Positions 23,926-34,571 of a DNA stretch of 64,000 nucleotides are shown piece after piece; the first letter of the stretch is position 1, and each line of letters opens with the position of its first letter. Source of the DNA: an uncultured Bacteroidota bacterium (lineage in GTDB: Bacteria > Bacteroidota > Bacteroidia > JABEUT01); NCBI GenBank assembly GCA_903863935.1, contig CAIPDV010000042.1:1-64000 (forward strand). The letters run 5' to 3'. The notes below the pieces were generated by a model. That model saw only the letters and a list, made by a program, of their open reading frames with translations. It did not search any database and had not been told where the DNA came from. A program made the position numbers and the translations under genes.

Positions 23926-25956
23926 CTATTTAACTATTCCTCCGTTTTCAGCACTAATATCAGTTGGAGCGACAAAGATAAGTTTGCCATCTGAATTTTC
24001 AGCCATTAAAATCATTCCTTGTGATTCTATGCCCCTCAATTTACGAGGTGCAAGATTCACTAAAAGGCATATTTGTTTGCCAACAATATCCTCCGGGGAA
24101 TGAAACTTGGCAATACCCGAAACAACAGTCCTTACATCAATTCCGGTGTTAACCGTAAGTTTTAAAAGCTTATCGGCTCCTTGCACTTTTTCAGCAGCGG
24201 TAATGGTTCCCACCCGGATATCCATCTTTTCAAAATCTTCAAATACAATGGTCGGTTTTTGCGGTGTCACAGTTGGAACTGGCTTATTATCTACTTTGCT
24301 CTGATGCAATTTTGCAATTTGTTTCTCAATGTCAAAATCTTCTATTTTCTCGAACAGCATAACAGGTTCTCCCAACTGGTGGCCTTCGCGGAGCATATCG
24401 GCTTTGCCGGCTGCATCCCAATTGAGTGGTGCAATATTAAGCAAACTGCTTAATTTATCAGCCGTGAAAGGCATAAAAGGCCTCATTAAAACGGAAAGAT
24501 TGGCACAGATCTGCAGTGAAAGGTTCAATACAACCTGAACTCGTTTCGGATTTGTATTAAATACTTTCCATGGTTCATTATCGGCAAGATATTTATTACC
24601 CATGCGTGCCAGATTCATAAGTTCGGCAAGGGCTTCACGAAAATGGAATGATTCAATAGCCTCTTCAATTTTCTTCGGAAAACGGCTTAGCTCCTCCATT
24701 AATATCAGGTCGCCTTTTTCATACTCCAATGCAGATGGAACTTTTCCGTCGAAATATTTTTTGGTAAGTACATTGGTACGGTGTACAAAGTTGCCAAGTA
24801 TCGCTACTAATTCACTATTGTTACGTGTTTGGAAATCCGCCCATGTAAAATCGTTATCCTTAGTTTCGGGTGCGTTTGCGCAAAGCACATAGCGCAAAAC
24901 ATCTTGTTTGCCGGGAAAGTCTTCCAAATATTCATGAACCCAAACCGCCCAATTGCGGGAAGTCGAAATTTTTTCACCTTCCAAATTCAGAAACTCATTG
25001 GCAGGAACATTATCAGGTAGTATATATTCTCCATCACACATTAACATGGATGGGAATATGATACAATGAAACACGATATTATCCTTCCCGATAAAGTGAA
25101 CCAATCGGGTTTCCTTATCTTTCCAATACTTTTCCCAGTCTTTGGTAAACTCTTTGGTAGCAGAAATATATCCAATCGGAGCATCAAACCAAACATACAA
25201 AACCTTTCCTTCCGCATCTTTCAAAGGTACTTTTACACCCCAGTCAAGGTCACGGGTCATAGCACGCGGTTGCAAACCCTGGTTCAACCACGATTTACAC
25301 TGACCGAAAACATTGGGTTTCCAGTCGCTGTGTGAATTAATATATTCCTCAATTTGCGGTTGCAGCTTATCAAGTGGAAGGAACCAGTTTTTGGTTTCTT
25401 TTAAAACAGGCTTTTCGCCGCTTAATGTAGATACAGGGTTAATCAGATCCATAGGACTAAGCGAGGTTCCGCAACGTTCGCATTGGTCGCCATAAGCATT
25501 TGGATTACCACATTTAGGGCAAGTTCCGGTTATATAACGGTCAGCCAAAAATTGGTTTGCTTTTGCATCAAAATATTGTTCGGTTACCGATTCTGTGAAT
25601 ATCCCTTTATCGTATAGTTTTTTAAAAAAATCGGATGCCGTTTTATGATGAACTTCTGAAGAAGTTCTGGAATAGATGGAAAAAGCAATTCCAAACTCTT
25701 CAAAGGTCTTCTTCATTAAGTTATGGTACTTATCCACAACCTCTTGTGGGGTGCAATTTTCCTTTCTTGCCCTTATAGTGATCGGAACCCCATGTTCGTC
25801 AGAACCACATATGAATATCACATCCTTACCCCTGGAACGAAGGTATCGTACGTAAATATCTGCCGGCAAATAGCACCCGGCAATATGGCCAATATGCAGA
25901 CCACCATTGGCATAGGGCAGCGCAGCGGTAACAGTATGTCGTTTAAATGTATTCAT
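23926..25956 (-). CDS. metG: Methionyl-tRNA synthetase with C-terminal tRNA-binding domain
   Basis: The 676-residue class I enzyme has the HIGH-type signature [14 protein letters not shown], a zinc-knuckle insertion with four Cys ([18 protein letters not shown]), the tryptophan-binding-region sequence [15 protein letters not shown], and a KMSKS-equivalent EKISTSRNW. The last ~110 residues are an EMAP II/Trbp111-like OB-fold ([12 protein letters not shown]...KLLKLTV...[14 protein letters not shown]) that binds tRNA and dimerises. It charges tRNA-Met. The ATG at 25956 was chosen over a GTG four codons upstream. It is a single gene with tRNA-Arg 51 bases past its stop, on the same strand. Confidence 0.98.
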   Translation of the reverse strand: MNTFKRHTVTAALPYANGGLHIGHIAGCYLPADIYVRYLRSRGKDVIFICGSDEHGVPITIRARKENCTPQEVVDKYHNLMKKTFEEFGIAFSIYSRTSSEVHHKTASDFFKKLYDKGIFTESVTEQYFDAKANQFLADRYITGTCPKCGNPNAYGDQCERCGTSLSPMDLINPVSTLSGEKPVLKETKNWFLPLDKLQPQIEEYINSHSDWKPNVFGQCKSWLNQGLQPRAMTRDLDWGVKVPLKDAEGKVLYVWFDAPIGYISATKEFTKDWEKYWKDKETRLVHFIGKDNIVFHCIIFPSMLMCDGEYILPDNVPANEFLNLEGEKISTSRNWAVWVHEYLEDFPGKQDVLRYVLCANAPETKDNDFTWADFQTRNNSELVAILGNFVHRTNVLTKKYFDGKVPSALEYEKGDLILMEELSRFPKKIEEAIESFHFREALAELMNLARMGNKYLADNEPWKVFNTNPKRVQVVLNLSLQICANLSVLMRPFMPFTADKLSSLLNIAPLNWDAAGKADMLREGHQLGEPVMLFEKIEDFDIEKQIAKLHQSKVDNKPVPTVTPQKPTIVFEDFEKMDIRVGTITAAEKVQGADKLLKLTVNTGIDVRTVVSGIAKFHSPEDIVGKQICLLVNLAPRKLRGIESQGMILMAENSDGKLIFVAPTDISAENGGIVK

Positions 25957-26143
25957 GAATCGGGGCACGAAGATAATGCGAAAAGCCTCTAATTTGTATT
26001 TAAGATTGAATTATATGACGATTCAACTAATGAAAGCCTTTTATTTATTGGCATTCCCTGCGTTTTCCAGTGATTTCAGCACTTATAAGAAATTTGATTC
26101 CCATTATTTAACCTATTTATGGGGCTACTTTCGGGAAATAATT

Positions 26144-26151
26144 TAGTTTTG
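26144..26151 (+). promoter_or_regulatory. Promoter -7 element TAGTTTTG for the polysaccharide operon
   Basis: Exact TAnnTTTG match 76 bases before the first gene of the eight-gene operon. It is the only such match in the 270 bases upstream. Confidence 0.55.
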
Positions 26152-26227
26152 CAACGAAAGAAATATCCTCCTATCCACGCCATTAAAGAATGTTAGCTTT
26201 ATTTAATCTGAACTTTTAACCTTATAG

Positions 26228-26983
26228 GTGAAAACAAAAAATACCTATTTATTATATTTCCTGGTTTATAAAAACCTCCAGCTAAAATACAAGCACTCAC
26301 TCCTTGGTTTTGTTTGGAGTTTTTTGCATCCATTACTCTACCTGTTAATTTTCAATTTTGTCTTTTCCAAAGCATTCTCCAATATTGAGAACTATCCGTT
26401 ATTTGTTTTAAGCGGACTTATATTCTGGATATACTTTTCTGCAAGTGCCAATCAGTTATGTCAGACATTTATCAGGAACTCACATCTAATCAAATCGCTC
26501 AACGTAAAAAAAATGTTCTATGCCCTATCGGAACAAGGGGCTGAACTATTCAATTTTTTAATTGGCTTATTGGCCTTTGCTATTCTTATGTTTTTCCTTG
26601 GAATGAAAATAACCTGGAACCTGTTTTATATTTTTCCGATAATTATTCTGTTCACCTTTTTCACATTTTGTTTCGGAGTGATATTGGGCTCGCTTAATGT
26701 CTTTTTCAGGGATATTGGAATACTTTGGAATACGTTGAATCCGGCGTTATTCTATTTAACTCCAATTGCTTACTCCATTGAAATTGTTCCTAAAAAATTC
26801 ATGTTCTTCTTCAAGTTAAATCCGCTTTATCACTTTTATTATATCATGCGGAACGTGCTGTACCAGGGCCAGCCTCCGGAAATCCGATATACCTTATATT
26901 GCCTTGCCATTTGCGCAATTACATTTGTGCTGGCTCTATTTATTTACCGCAAAACACGTAACGGTTTTATCTCCAACTTATAG
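26228..26983 (+). CDS. ABC-2 type polysaccharide export permease (Wzm/TagG-like)
   Basis: A 251-residue membrane protein with about six hydrophobic segments and the ABC-2 permease pattern: an N-terminal amphipathic LKYKHSLLGFVWSFLHPLLYLLI, a mid-protein GVILGSLNVFFRDIG and a C-terminal LNPLYHFYYIMRN. With the next gene it forms a transporter that flips a completed lipid-linked glycan across the inner membrane. The start is GTG at 26228, forced by a TAG immediately upstream in frame. First gene of an eight-gene operon in which gaps are 1-8 bases or genes overlap. Confidence 0.9.
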   Translation: MKTKNTYLLYFLVYKNLQLKYKHSLLGFVWSFLHPLLYLLIFNFVFSKAFSNIENYPLFVLSGLIFWIYFSASANQLCQTFIRNSHLIKSLNVKKMFYALSEQGAELFNFLIGLLAFAILMFFLGMKITWNLFYIFPIIILFTFFTFCFGVILGSLNVFFRDIGILWNTLNPALFYLTPIAYSIEIVPKKFMFFFKLNPLYHFYYIMRNVLYQGQPPEIRYTLYCLAICAITFVLALFIYRKTRNGFISNL

Positions 26984-26985
26984 CC

Positions 26986-27726
26986 ATGAAAGAGCCTGTA
27001 ATAGAATTGAAGGATGTAACTGTAAGTTATTTGCATAACAAACGCGGGATATACTCTGTCAAAGATTTTATATTGAAAGGAGGACTCTTCTCACCATTTG
27101 AACACAAAACGGTTCTGCACAATATAAATCTTTCAATTTTTAAAGGCGAAAGTGTTGGGGTGATGGGCAGGAACGGCGAAGGCAAAAGCACGCTCCTTCG
27201 TACCATCGCCGGTATTATAGTTCCTGATAAAGGGACATGCAGAGTATCCATTGAAATTTCTCCCCTATTGGCTCTGGGTGCGGGAATTGAACTGGAACTA
27301 ACGGGCATAGAGAACATAAAAATTTTCATGGCACTGAGCGGCAATTATCAAAAAGCAACTATTAACAGCCTGATTGAAAAGGTGGCAGCGTTTTCTGAAT
27401 TATCTTTGGAGCAATTAAAGATGCCTGCAAAAATGTATTCCACCGGAATGTTATCCCGTCTTGCCTTTAGTAGCGTAACTGTAGTTCAGCCGGAGCTATT
27501 ATTAATAGACGAAGTTCTGTCTGTGGGTGACCAGGGATTCCAGGCCAAATGCAGACACCGGATAAATGAAATACAGAAAGCAGGGGCGACAGTCCTTTTT
27601 GTTTCGCACAGCCCTGAACAAGTGATGGAAATTTGTGAACGGGGTATTTGTTTGGAGAACGGAACAGTTTATTGCGACGGCACTTCGGAAGAAGCCGCCA
27701 CGGCTTATAGCAAACTTTTCAACTGA
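26986..27726 (+). CDS. ABC transporter ATPase for polysaccharide export (Wzt-like)
   Basis: The 246 residues hold one ABC domain: Walker A GRNGEGKST (61-69), a degenerate signature STGML in place of LSGGQ (152-156), Walker B LLLIDEVLSVGD (171-182) and the H-loop VSHS (207-209). This STGM-type signature is characteristic of the Wzt/TagH/KpsT group. The protein ends at the ABC domain and lacks the C-terminal glycan-recognition domain of some Wzt proteins, so export is probably not gated by a terminal cap. It starts 2 bases after the permease. Confidence 0.93.
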   Translation: MKEPVIELKDVTVSYLHNKRGIYSVKDFILKGGLFSPFEHKTVLHNINLSIFKGESVGVMGRNGEGKSTLLRTIAGIIVPDKGTCRVSIEISPLLALGAGIELELTGIENIKIFMALSGNYQKATINSLIEKVAAFSELSLEQLKMPAKMYSTGMLSRLAFSSVTVVQPELLLIDEVLSVGDQGFQAKCRHRINEIQKAGATVLFVSHSPEQVMEICERGICLENGTVYCDGTSEEAATAYSKLFN

Positions 27727-27734
27727 TAGCAGAA

Positions 27735-29882
27735 ATGAGAAAATCAAAATCAGTTTTGAAAGATAAGGCTTCTGCAAAAAAGAATTTGCCGTTTAAAAAG
27801 GACCTGATCAAACGCAGGCCAAAGCTAGAGGATTACCGGAAGCTACATATTGACCTTAGCAAATCCAAAGCAGAAGTACGCGACCTGAACACCCAGCTAG
27901 CGGCTGCATTCCGAAGCATTGACCAGTTAATAAAACGTGTTGCCGAACTTGAGCAAAGCAAGTATTACAGGCTAAAAAGACTATTAACCCATTATTTAAA
28001 ACGCCTTCGTTCAAACTTTAAAACGGGAGAAAAAAAGGGATTTTTATCTATTGTATATAATTATTTATTTAAACGTGGTGCACGCATAGCACGGGAGTTA
28101 CTGGCAAAGGTCCTGAAACATATCTACCTTTTTGTTGAGCCGAGAAAGGTGCTTATCATTGAAGATTTTTCGGAGGTAATTGCTACTACAGCCGATTATA
28201 CGCACTACTTAACAAGGAAGAAATTCACAGATATCCGCAAAGAACTTATTTTCCGGGATATTAAAACTTTTAAGCGCAATCCGCTTTTAAGTGTGGTAAT
28301 GCCGGTGTATGATCCGCCTATAACATTCTTAAAACTGGCACTGGATTCCATAGTGGATCAATTCTACACCAACTGGGAAATTTGCATTGCGGATGATTGT
28401 TCCACTGATAAAGAAGTGCGTAAAACCCTTGAACGGTATGCAAGCAAACATAAAAACATTAAAGTAGTTTACAGAACCGAGAATGGGCATATTTCAAAAG
28501 CGACCAATTCGGCAATAGAACTTGCAACCGGTGACTATTGTGTGCTCATGGACCAAGATGATATTCTCCGTGAGAATGCGCTTTATGAAATTGCAAAACT
28601 ATTGAACCGCTCACCGGATGCGGAACTTATTTACTCCGATGAAGACAAGATTGATGAGAACGGTATCCATTCCGAGCCACACTTTAAGCCTGATTGGAGC
28701 CCTGAAAGTCTTCTTTCAAGGAATTACCTCGGTCACGTTTGTGCTTTTAAAACTTTCGCTCTGCGCGAGATTGGCGGTTACCGCGAAGGTTATGAAGGTA
28801 GCCAGGATTACGATCTGGCTTTGCGTTTCACTGAAAAATACAATAAGATACTTCATATCCCGGAAGTACTTTATCACTGGCGTTCGCATACACAAAGTGC
28901 GGCATATCATGAAACAGCCAAACCGTATGCTTACCGAGCTGCACAAAGGGCACTTACCGAGGCATTGCATAGAAGAGGCTGGGATTCTAAGATTGATTTC
29001 CTGGAAGGATTCAGAGGATATAAAGTATGGACCGAACTGAAAGACCCGAATGAGTTGGTGAGTATAATTATTCCGACAAAAAATAAGCAGGACTATTTGA
29101 AACAATGCGTTGATTCAATCATCAACAAGTCAACTTACAAGAACTTTGAAATTATTTTAGTTGATAACAACAGCGATGAAAAAGAGTTTTTCACCCTGGT
29201 AGATGAGTGGAAAAAGCAACATAAATTTGTATTTAAATACGTACAGGAAAATGCTCCTTTCAATTTTTCCTATTTAATTAATAAGGGACGGAAAGCTGCA
29301 AGTGGTAAGTATCTCGTATTACTTAATAACGATACGGAAATAATTACGCCCGAATGGATGGAAGGGCTGATCGGCCAGGTGCAACGTCCGGAAATTGGGG
29401 TAGCAGGATGTAAGCTTTTATATGAAAATGATACCATTCAGCACGCTGGTGTTATAGTAGGATTGGGCGGTGTTGCCGCTCACGTTTTCACTACCATGGA
29501 CAGAGACGGACCTGGTTATTTCAACTACATTAATTTATTGAATAATTATTCGGCACTAACAGCAGCTTGCTTTATGGTGAGGACGGAAGTTTTTGACAAA
29601 GTAAACGGATTTGATGAAAAATTTGTGGTGGAATATAATGATGTTGATTTTTGCTTAAAAGTAGTTGAAGCAGGATACCGTAATGTTTATGTGCCGCATG
29701 TGGAGCTTTATCATTACGAATCCATATCACGCGGGCATCCGCTGGCAAACCCAAAATCAATAAAACGTCACGAAAAAGAAATGAACATGCTATATAAAAA
29801 GTGGCCGAAGTTTACAGAAAATGATCCATGCTATAACCCGAATTTAACAAGGGGCCTGGATAACTTCTCCATTAAAATATAA
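27735..29882 (+). CDS. Double GT2 glycosyltransferase with N-terminal coiled coil
   Basis: A 715-residue, two-headed enzyme. Residues 1-150 are basic with a short coiled coil (about 40-75) and may hold it at the membrane. The first GT-A domain begins near 182 (LSVVMPVYDPP, ADDCSTD, and the metal-binding MDQDD). The second begins near 439 (VSIIIPTKNKQDYL, LVDNNSD, VLLNNDTE, and a late EYNDVDFCLKV). This arrangement is that of rhamnosyl- or O-antigen chain-extending transferases, where the two heads add alternate sugars of a repeat unit. Sugar specificity is not predictable here. Confidence 0.9.
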   Translation: MRKSKSVLKDKASAKKNLPFKKDLIKRRPKLEDYRKLHIDLSKSKAEVRDLNTQLAAAFRSIDQLIKRVAELEQSKYYRLKRLLTHYLKRLRSNFKTGEKKGFLSIVYNYLFKRGARIARELLAKVLKHIYLFVEPRKVLIIEDFSEVIATTADYTHYLTRKKFTDIRKELIFRDIKTFKRNPLLSVVMPVYDPPITFLKLALDSIVDQFYTNWEICIADDCSTDKEVRKTLERYASKHKNIKVVYRTENGHISKATNSAIELATGDYCVLMDQDDILRENALYEIAKLLNRSPDAELIYSDEDKIDENGIHSEPHFKPDWSPESLLSRNYLGHVCAFKTFALREIGGYREGYEGSQDYDLALRFTEKYNKILHIPEVLYHWRSHTQSAAYHETAKPYAYRAAQRALTEALHRRGWDSKIDFLEGFRGYKVWTELKDPNELVSIIIPTKNKQDYLKQCVDSIINKSTYKNFEIILVDNNSDEKEFFTLVDEWKKQHKFVFKYVQENAPFNFSYLINKGRKAASGKYLVLLNNDTEIITPEWMEGLIGQVQRPEIGVAGCKLLYENDTIQHAGVIVGLGGVAAHVFTTMDRDGPGYFNYINLLNNYSALTAACFMVRTEVFDKVNGFDEKFVVEYNDVDFCLKVVEAGYRNVYVPHVELYHYESISRGHPLANPKSIKRHEKEMNMLYKKWPKFTENDPCYNPNLTRGLDNFSIKI

Positions 29883-29887
29883 ATAGA

Positions 29888-31282
29888 ATGGTCTTTAGTT
29901 CTGTAGTATTCCTTTTCTTTTTCTTCCCCATTGTATTGTTAGGATACTTTCTGATAAAGAATATTACAGTAAAAAATATCTTTCTGATTCTTGCCAGCCT
30001 TTTGTTTTATGCATGGGGGGAAGGAATACTGGTTGTGCTTGTTGTTATTTCCGCCATGATAAATTATTCCTTCGGTTATCTTGTTGCGGTAAATGAGCGA
30101 AAAAAACTATATCTAACCATCGGGATTATTCTGAATCTTTCCATGCTTGTCTACTACAAGTACTTTGGATTCATTATTGAAAACTTAGATCACTTTCATT
30201 TCATACATATAAATCATACAAGTATACTTCTGCCAATAGGTATTTCATTTTTCACATTTCATGGGTTGTCTTATTTGATTGACATATACCGTGGCAATGC
30301 ACCTGTGCAGAAAAACTTCTTCAACATTTTACTTTATATTACCTTCTTTCCACAATTGGTTGCAGGGCCAATTATCCGCTACCATGATATTGCGGCACAG
30401 CTTGTAAAAAGAGAATCGACACTTGATAAAACAGTTGAAGGCATTCGCCGGTTCATTATCGGTCTGGCGAAAAAAATATTGTTGGCGAATCAGCTTGGTG
30501 CATTAGCCGATCAGATCTTCAATACAGACTTTAGCCTGTTTGGTTATAAAGTTGCATGGCTCGGAATACTTACTTATATGCTCCAGATATACTATGATTT
30601 TTCAGGATATTCCGACATGGCTATCGGTATGGCAAAGATCTTCGGTTTCGATTTCCTTGAGAATTTCAATTACCCATTTATCAGCCGGTCCTTCCGTGAA
30701 TTCTGGACCCGATGGCATATTTCACTATCCAGCTGGTTTCGCGATTATCTCTACTTCCCGCTCGGCGGAAGCCGAAAGGGAGAGTTTGCAACTTACCGCA
30801 ATTTAATTCTGGTGTTCTTTTTAACCGGATTATGGCATGGTGCTGCCTGGAATTTTATTCTCTGGGGATTCTTTCACGGCTTTTTTATCATTCTGGAGAA
30901 AGCATTTCTATCAAAATATTTAGATAAACACAGGATACTATCTCATATCTATTTCACCTTCGCTATCCTCCTGTCCTTTGTATTTGTGCGAATTGAAAAC
31001 TTTACACTTGATATGGTTTTAATCAAGAAGATGTTTACTTTTTTCCCAACATACGATACCAAACTACACGTTATGGCATTCATGAACCCGGAGTATTGGT
31101 TAATCCTTATTGTAGCTATTATACTATGTATCCCATGGCAACGGATAGTTATTGTTAAGAAACCGAGCTACGCGCTGGTAATGAATTATGCCCAACTACT
31201 ATTTGTCCTTGCAATTTTCTTACTTTCCATTATGTCGGTAGTTACTGACACTTATAATCCTTTTATCTATTACCGGTTCTAA
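29888..31282 (+). CDS. MBOAT-family O-acyltransferase (AlgI-like)
   Basis: A 464-residue polytopic membrane protein with the AlgI/DltB signatures: LPIGISFFTFHGLSYLIDIY, FFPQLVAGPI, YYDFSGYSDMAIG, FREFWTRWHISLSSWFRDY and GLWHGAAWNF, in which His317 is the expected active-site residue. AlgI-type proteins move acetyl groups across the membrane onto a partner that modifies a polysaccharide. The last base of its stop codon is the first of the next gene's ATG, and that gene encodes the probable partner. Its place in the operon implies O-acetylation of the exported glycan. Confidence 0.94.
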   Translation: MVFSSVVFLFFFFPIVLLGYFLIKNITVKNIFLILASLLFYAWGEGILVVLVVISAMINYSFGYLVAVNERKKLYLTIGIILNLSMLVYYKYFGFIIENLDHFHFIHINHTSILLPIGISFFTFHGLSYLIDIYRGNAPVQKNFFNILLYITFFPQLVAGPIIRYHDIAAQLVKRESTLDKTVEGIRRFIIGLAKKILLANQLGALADQIFNTDFSLFGYKVAWLGILTYMLQIYYDFSGYSDMAIGMAKIFGFDFLENFNYPFISRSFREFWTRWHISLSSWFRDYLYFPLGGSRKGEFATYRNLILVFFLTGLWHGAAWNFILWGFFHGFFIILEKAFLSKYLDKHRILSHIYFTFAILLSFVFVRIENFTLDMVLIKKMFTFFPTYDTKLHVMAFMNPEYWLILIVAIILCIPWQRIVIVKKPSYALVMNYAQLLFVLAIFLLSIMSVVTDTYNPFIYYRF

Positions 31283-33537
31283 TGGAAAGACTCACCTATT
31301 ATATTAAATTAACTTGCATTTGGTTGCTGTTTCCGGCTGCGTGGTTTCTATTTTACAGGATGGATGATCAGACTCGTAGCAATACCAATGAAACTGTATT
31401 TTATACCTCCGTTAAAGCACCAAAGGGAGCCATAGTGGAATTTTACAAGGGCAAAAGTTTTATGGTGAGGTTGAATGGAACAGGAAATAGTTTCAAGCCA
31501 TTGCAGTACGAAGGCGGTATTGATAAACTTGACTCACTAAATATTAAAGTCTCAGGAGCCCATACCGGCGATACTATTTCATTTGAATCAATCAACCTTT
31601 TTGAGCAAAATACAGTTTATACATTACCCGAAAATCAATTTCAACTTATTAAATCTGACTCAGCTTACATTTGCAATACCTCTGCTCATTTACTGAGTTA
31701 CATTCAAAACAAAAATGCAGGAAGGTTTACTATTTCGCTTACCAATCCCGCCTTTTGGGCCCACCCCGATGTTTCAAATCTTAAATTTTGGCTCCTACTT
31801 TCACTATTCATTTTTGCATTTGTAATTCTACTTATACTTGCTCCACCAATAAATATATTACTTATAGCTACTTCCTTTGCATGTGTTTTCATGGGCTTTT
31901 ACTGGTGGATAGGCAAAGACATAACAAGTGAAATAAACATAACAAACAGTAAGCCTATGAAGGAGGTTGTTATATATCATAACTCATCCCCTATTTTTAC
32001 TTATGAGTTGCACCGCTTTTATAAAGGCCCTTCTACAAATTTCAAAAGCCAGGTAGATCTGGTTTCAAGCCCCTATACCCGGATTAGTTTCATAAATGAC
32101 ACTACTTCCATTAATGTGCTTTCATTCAAATTGAACTATGGAATATTTAGCAAAAATTGGAATCTGAAAGATATACCACCTTCACAGATGTTCACCAACG
32201 ACGTAGATTATGATAGCCGCACCTCAACATGGAAAGTTACCGGCGGCGACCCCTTCGTTTCTATTACAACAGCACCTCTTATTCAGGAAATTGATAAACT
32301 TATTTTTATTCGTAAATCTGTCTTTCTTTTCATTTCCATTTTTGTTTTCATAGTATCGCTTTTTCTTTTTCCTTTATTATCGCGGATTTCATTGGATAAA
32401 AAAATTCTGGTGTCCTCATTTTTTGTTGTGCTTTTTAATTCGTTTTTGTTCTGGGTTTTTAATTCAGATAAATTGGAGTTAGATTCTGAAAAAAGACTTG
32501 CTTACCTCCCTCCTGCCCTCGATAACCTCACCTTCCCTGAATATACGCACGATTTAGGGCTGTATCTGCAAGATCAATTGCCGGGAAGAACGAGCCTGAT
32601 AGTTTCAAATAACTTCATAAAATATGAAACCTTTGGGCAAGTGCCGGGAAATGCAATGGTGCATTTTGGCTTGGATAGGTGGATGTTCTACACAGGAGAA
32701 AACACCACAGAAATTTATGAAAACAAACATCCTTTGACAGACAGTGAACTAAATGCGATGAAAACAATTTTAGTTGCCCGGAGAGATTGGCTTAGAAAAC
32801 GCAACATCCATTACTACATATTTTTCCCGCGTCTGCCACACTTTATTTATAATGAAAAAATGGGCCCCGGACTAAATGTTTACAATGCAAAACCCAAATT
32901 GATTCAATTACTGAATTACCTGAAACAAACTACAGATCTTGATATCATTGATATGGAAAAGCCCATTCAAGAGGCAAAGGGAAAGTATAAGCAAAATATA
33001 TACTACACCAACGATTCGCACTGGACAGACTTTGGGGCATACTTTGCCTACAGAGATATTATAAAATATATTCAACGGGATTTTCCAAACCTGCGTTCGC
33101 CTATACCTTTTGATTCTATTAAATGGGAAGAAGGATATGATTATGGAGGTGACCTTGCTCAACTGCTTTGCCTGAACACAGTAATACCTCGCCATATTTA
33201 TATTCCGGTAAATTCCAGGGTGAATGATTTTTACAAAATTGCCCCACCTATATATCCGGAATTTGTGTCTATTCATCCAATGCTTTTTTATAATTCGTAT
33301 GATGAGCATGCACCTAAAATGATAATGAATCGTGACTCTTATACTAATGCGCTGATACCTTATTTTTCGAGCGAGTTTAGCAGGCAGGGGTATTTATGGT
33401 CTCCTTTCTTTTACCCTACAATCATTGAAAAAGAAAAACCGGAAATAGTAATGACGGAAATGTCGGAACGATGCCTGTATGACCTATTACTAGATACTCC
33501 GCCGCGCGATTCAATTTCATCATCACAACATCGTTAA
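31282..33537 (+). CDS. AlgJ/AlgX-like SGNH acetyltransferase partner, membrane-anchored
   Basis: The 751 residues begin with a membrane anchor (11-27) and a beta-rich periplasmic part. Two more hydrophobic regions follow (about residues 170-212 and 340-395). The C-terminal ~300 residues are an AlgJ/AlgX-like SGNH domain: GLDRWMFYTGE near its start and the diagnostic NDSHWT (577-582), with Asp578 and His580 as part of the catalytic triad, and YNSYDEH probably near the serine region. It would take acetyl groups delivered by the MBOAT protein and place them on the glycan. The long N-terminal half has no match that I recognise and is longer than in AlgJ. Confidence 0.85.
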   Translation: MERLTYYIKLTCIWLLFPAAWFLFYRMDDQTRSNTNETVFYTSVKAPKGAIVEFYKGKSFMVRLNGTGNSFKPLQYEGGIDKLDSLNIKVSGAHTGDTISFESINLFEQNTVYTLPENQFQLIKSDSAYICNTSAHLLSYIQNKNAGRFTISLTNPAFWAHPDVSNLKFWLLLSLFIFAFVILLILAPPINILLIATSFACVFMGFYWWIGKDITSEINITNSKPMKEVVIYHNSSPIFTYELHRFYKGPSTNFKSQVDLVSSPYTRISFINDTTSINVLSFKLNYGIFSKNWNLKDIPPSQMFTNDVDYDSRTSTWKVTGGDPFVSITTAPLIQEIDKLIFIRKSVFLFISIFVFIVSLFLFPLLSRISLDKKILVSSFFVVLFNSFLFWVFNSDKLELDSEKRLAYLPPALDNLTFPEYTHDLGLYLQDQLPGRTSLIVSNNFIKYETFGQVPGNAMVHFGLDRWMFYTGENTTEIYENKHPLTDSELNAMKTILVARRDWLRKRNIHYYIFFPRLPHFIYNEKMGPGLNVYNAKPKLIQLLNYLKQTTDLDIIDMEKPIQEAKGKYKQNIYYTNDSHWTDFGAYFAYRDIIKYIQRDFPNLRSPIPFDSIKWEEGYDYGGDLAQLLCLNTVIPRHIYIPVNSRVNDFYKIAPPIYPEFVSIHPMLFYNSYDEHAPKMIMNRDSYTNALIPYFSSEFSRQGYLWSPFFYPTIIEKEKPEIVMTEMSERCLYDLLLDTPPRDSISSSQHR

Positions 33538-33538
33538 A

Positions 33539-34570
33539 GTGGAAACGCAAGCGAAGAAATTAATTATTAATGGAAGGTTTCTAACCCAATCAACGGGCGG
33601 TGTTCAGAACTATGCAAGGGGGATTATAAAAGCTTTGAGGAACGAGGGTATTTCGATTGAAATTGTTGTCCCTAAAGGCAATCATCATACTACAGACTTT
33701 CATGTAAAGCCTATTGGCCTTTTTCGTGGGTTTATTTGGGAACAAATCGTTCTACCATTGTACGTACGAAAGCGTGAGAATTATTTACTTCTTAACTTAT
33801 GCAACTCTGCGCCATTACTTATAAAAAATAAGGTAGTGACTATTCATGATCTGGCTTTCGAAGAAAAAAATAATTGGTTCAGCCCATCATTTAAAAGGTG
33901 GTATAAATTCCTTATTCCCAGGATTTGCAAAAAATCGAAATTAATTATTACTGTTTCAGAATTCTCCAAAAGAAAAATCAGGGAGAAATATGGAATTGCA
34001 GAATCGAAAATAGTAGTTGCTCCGCCCGGTATTTCTGAATTTACGCTTGATAGTGATGTCCCCGATTATGGCAATTATGTATTGCTAACAGGAATTAATA
34101 ACCCTAGAAAAAATGCACAATTTGTTTTTAACAACTTGGAATTGTTAAAACAACGCGGCCTTAAAGTAGTTGCTTTGGGTGGGAATAACAGCCATTTCAA
34201 AAAGGAGTCATTGCCAAAGAATGAATTTATAATTTATCTTAACTCAACCTCTTTCACTGAATATTATTCACTGCTAAAGAATGCCAGGGCGTTGATATAC
34301 CCCTCATTTTATGAGGGATTTGGAATACCAGTTTTAGAAAGTATATGCTTGGGTACCCCCGTTATTGTTTCTGATATTGAGGTATTCAGGGAAGTTTTCG
34401 GCGAAATTCCTCATTATTTCGAATTGGGCAATAAAGACAGCCTTGCACAAGCCATTGATTCATTAAAAGACAAAAAATTACCGGATAAAGACATTACCAA
34501 CCTGAAAAATAAATTTACTTTTGAATCTTCAGCAAAACGAATTCTGAATGCCCTGAATAATATCATGTAA
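33539..34570 (+). CDS. GT4 glycosyltransferase
   Basis: A GT-B fold enzyme of 343 residues. The N-terminal domain opens with FLTQSTGGVQNYARG (donor/acceptor loop). The C-terminal domain has LLTGINNPRKN and the E-x7-E motif in YEGFGIPVLESICLGTPVI, diagnostic of retaining GT4 transferases. It most likely adds one sugar of the repeat unit at the cytoplasmic face. It starts with GTG one base after the SGNH gene stop. A homologous GT4 gene follows after one base. Confidence 0.93.
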   Translation: METQAKKLIINGRFLTQSTGGVQNYARGIIKALRNEGISIEIVVPKGNHHTTDFHVKPIGLFRGFIWEQIVLPLYVRKRENYLLLNLCNSAPLLIKNKVVTIHDLAFEEKNNWFSPSFKRWYKFLIPRICKKSKLIITVSEFSKRKIREKYGIAESKIVVAPPGISEFTLDSDVPDYGNYVLLTGINNPRKNAQFVFNNLELLKQRGLKVVALGGNNSHFKKESLPKNEFIIYLNSTSFTEYYSLLKNARALIYPSFYEGFGIPVLESICLGTPVIVSDIEVFREVFGEIPHYFELGNKDSLAQAIDSLKDKKLPDKDITNLKNKFTFESSAKRILNALNNIM

Positions 34571-34571
34571 A

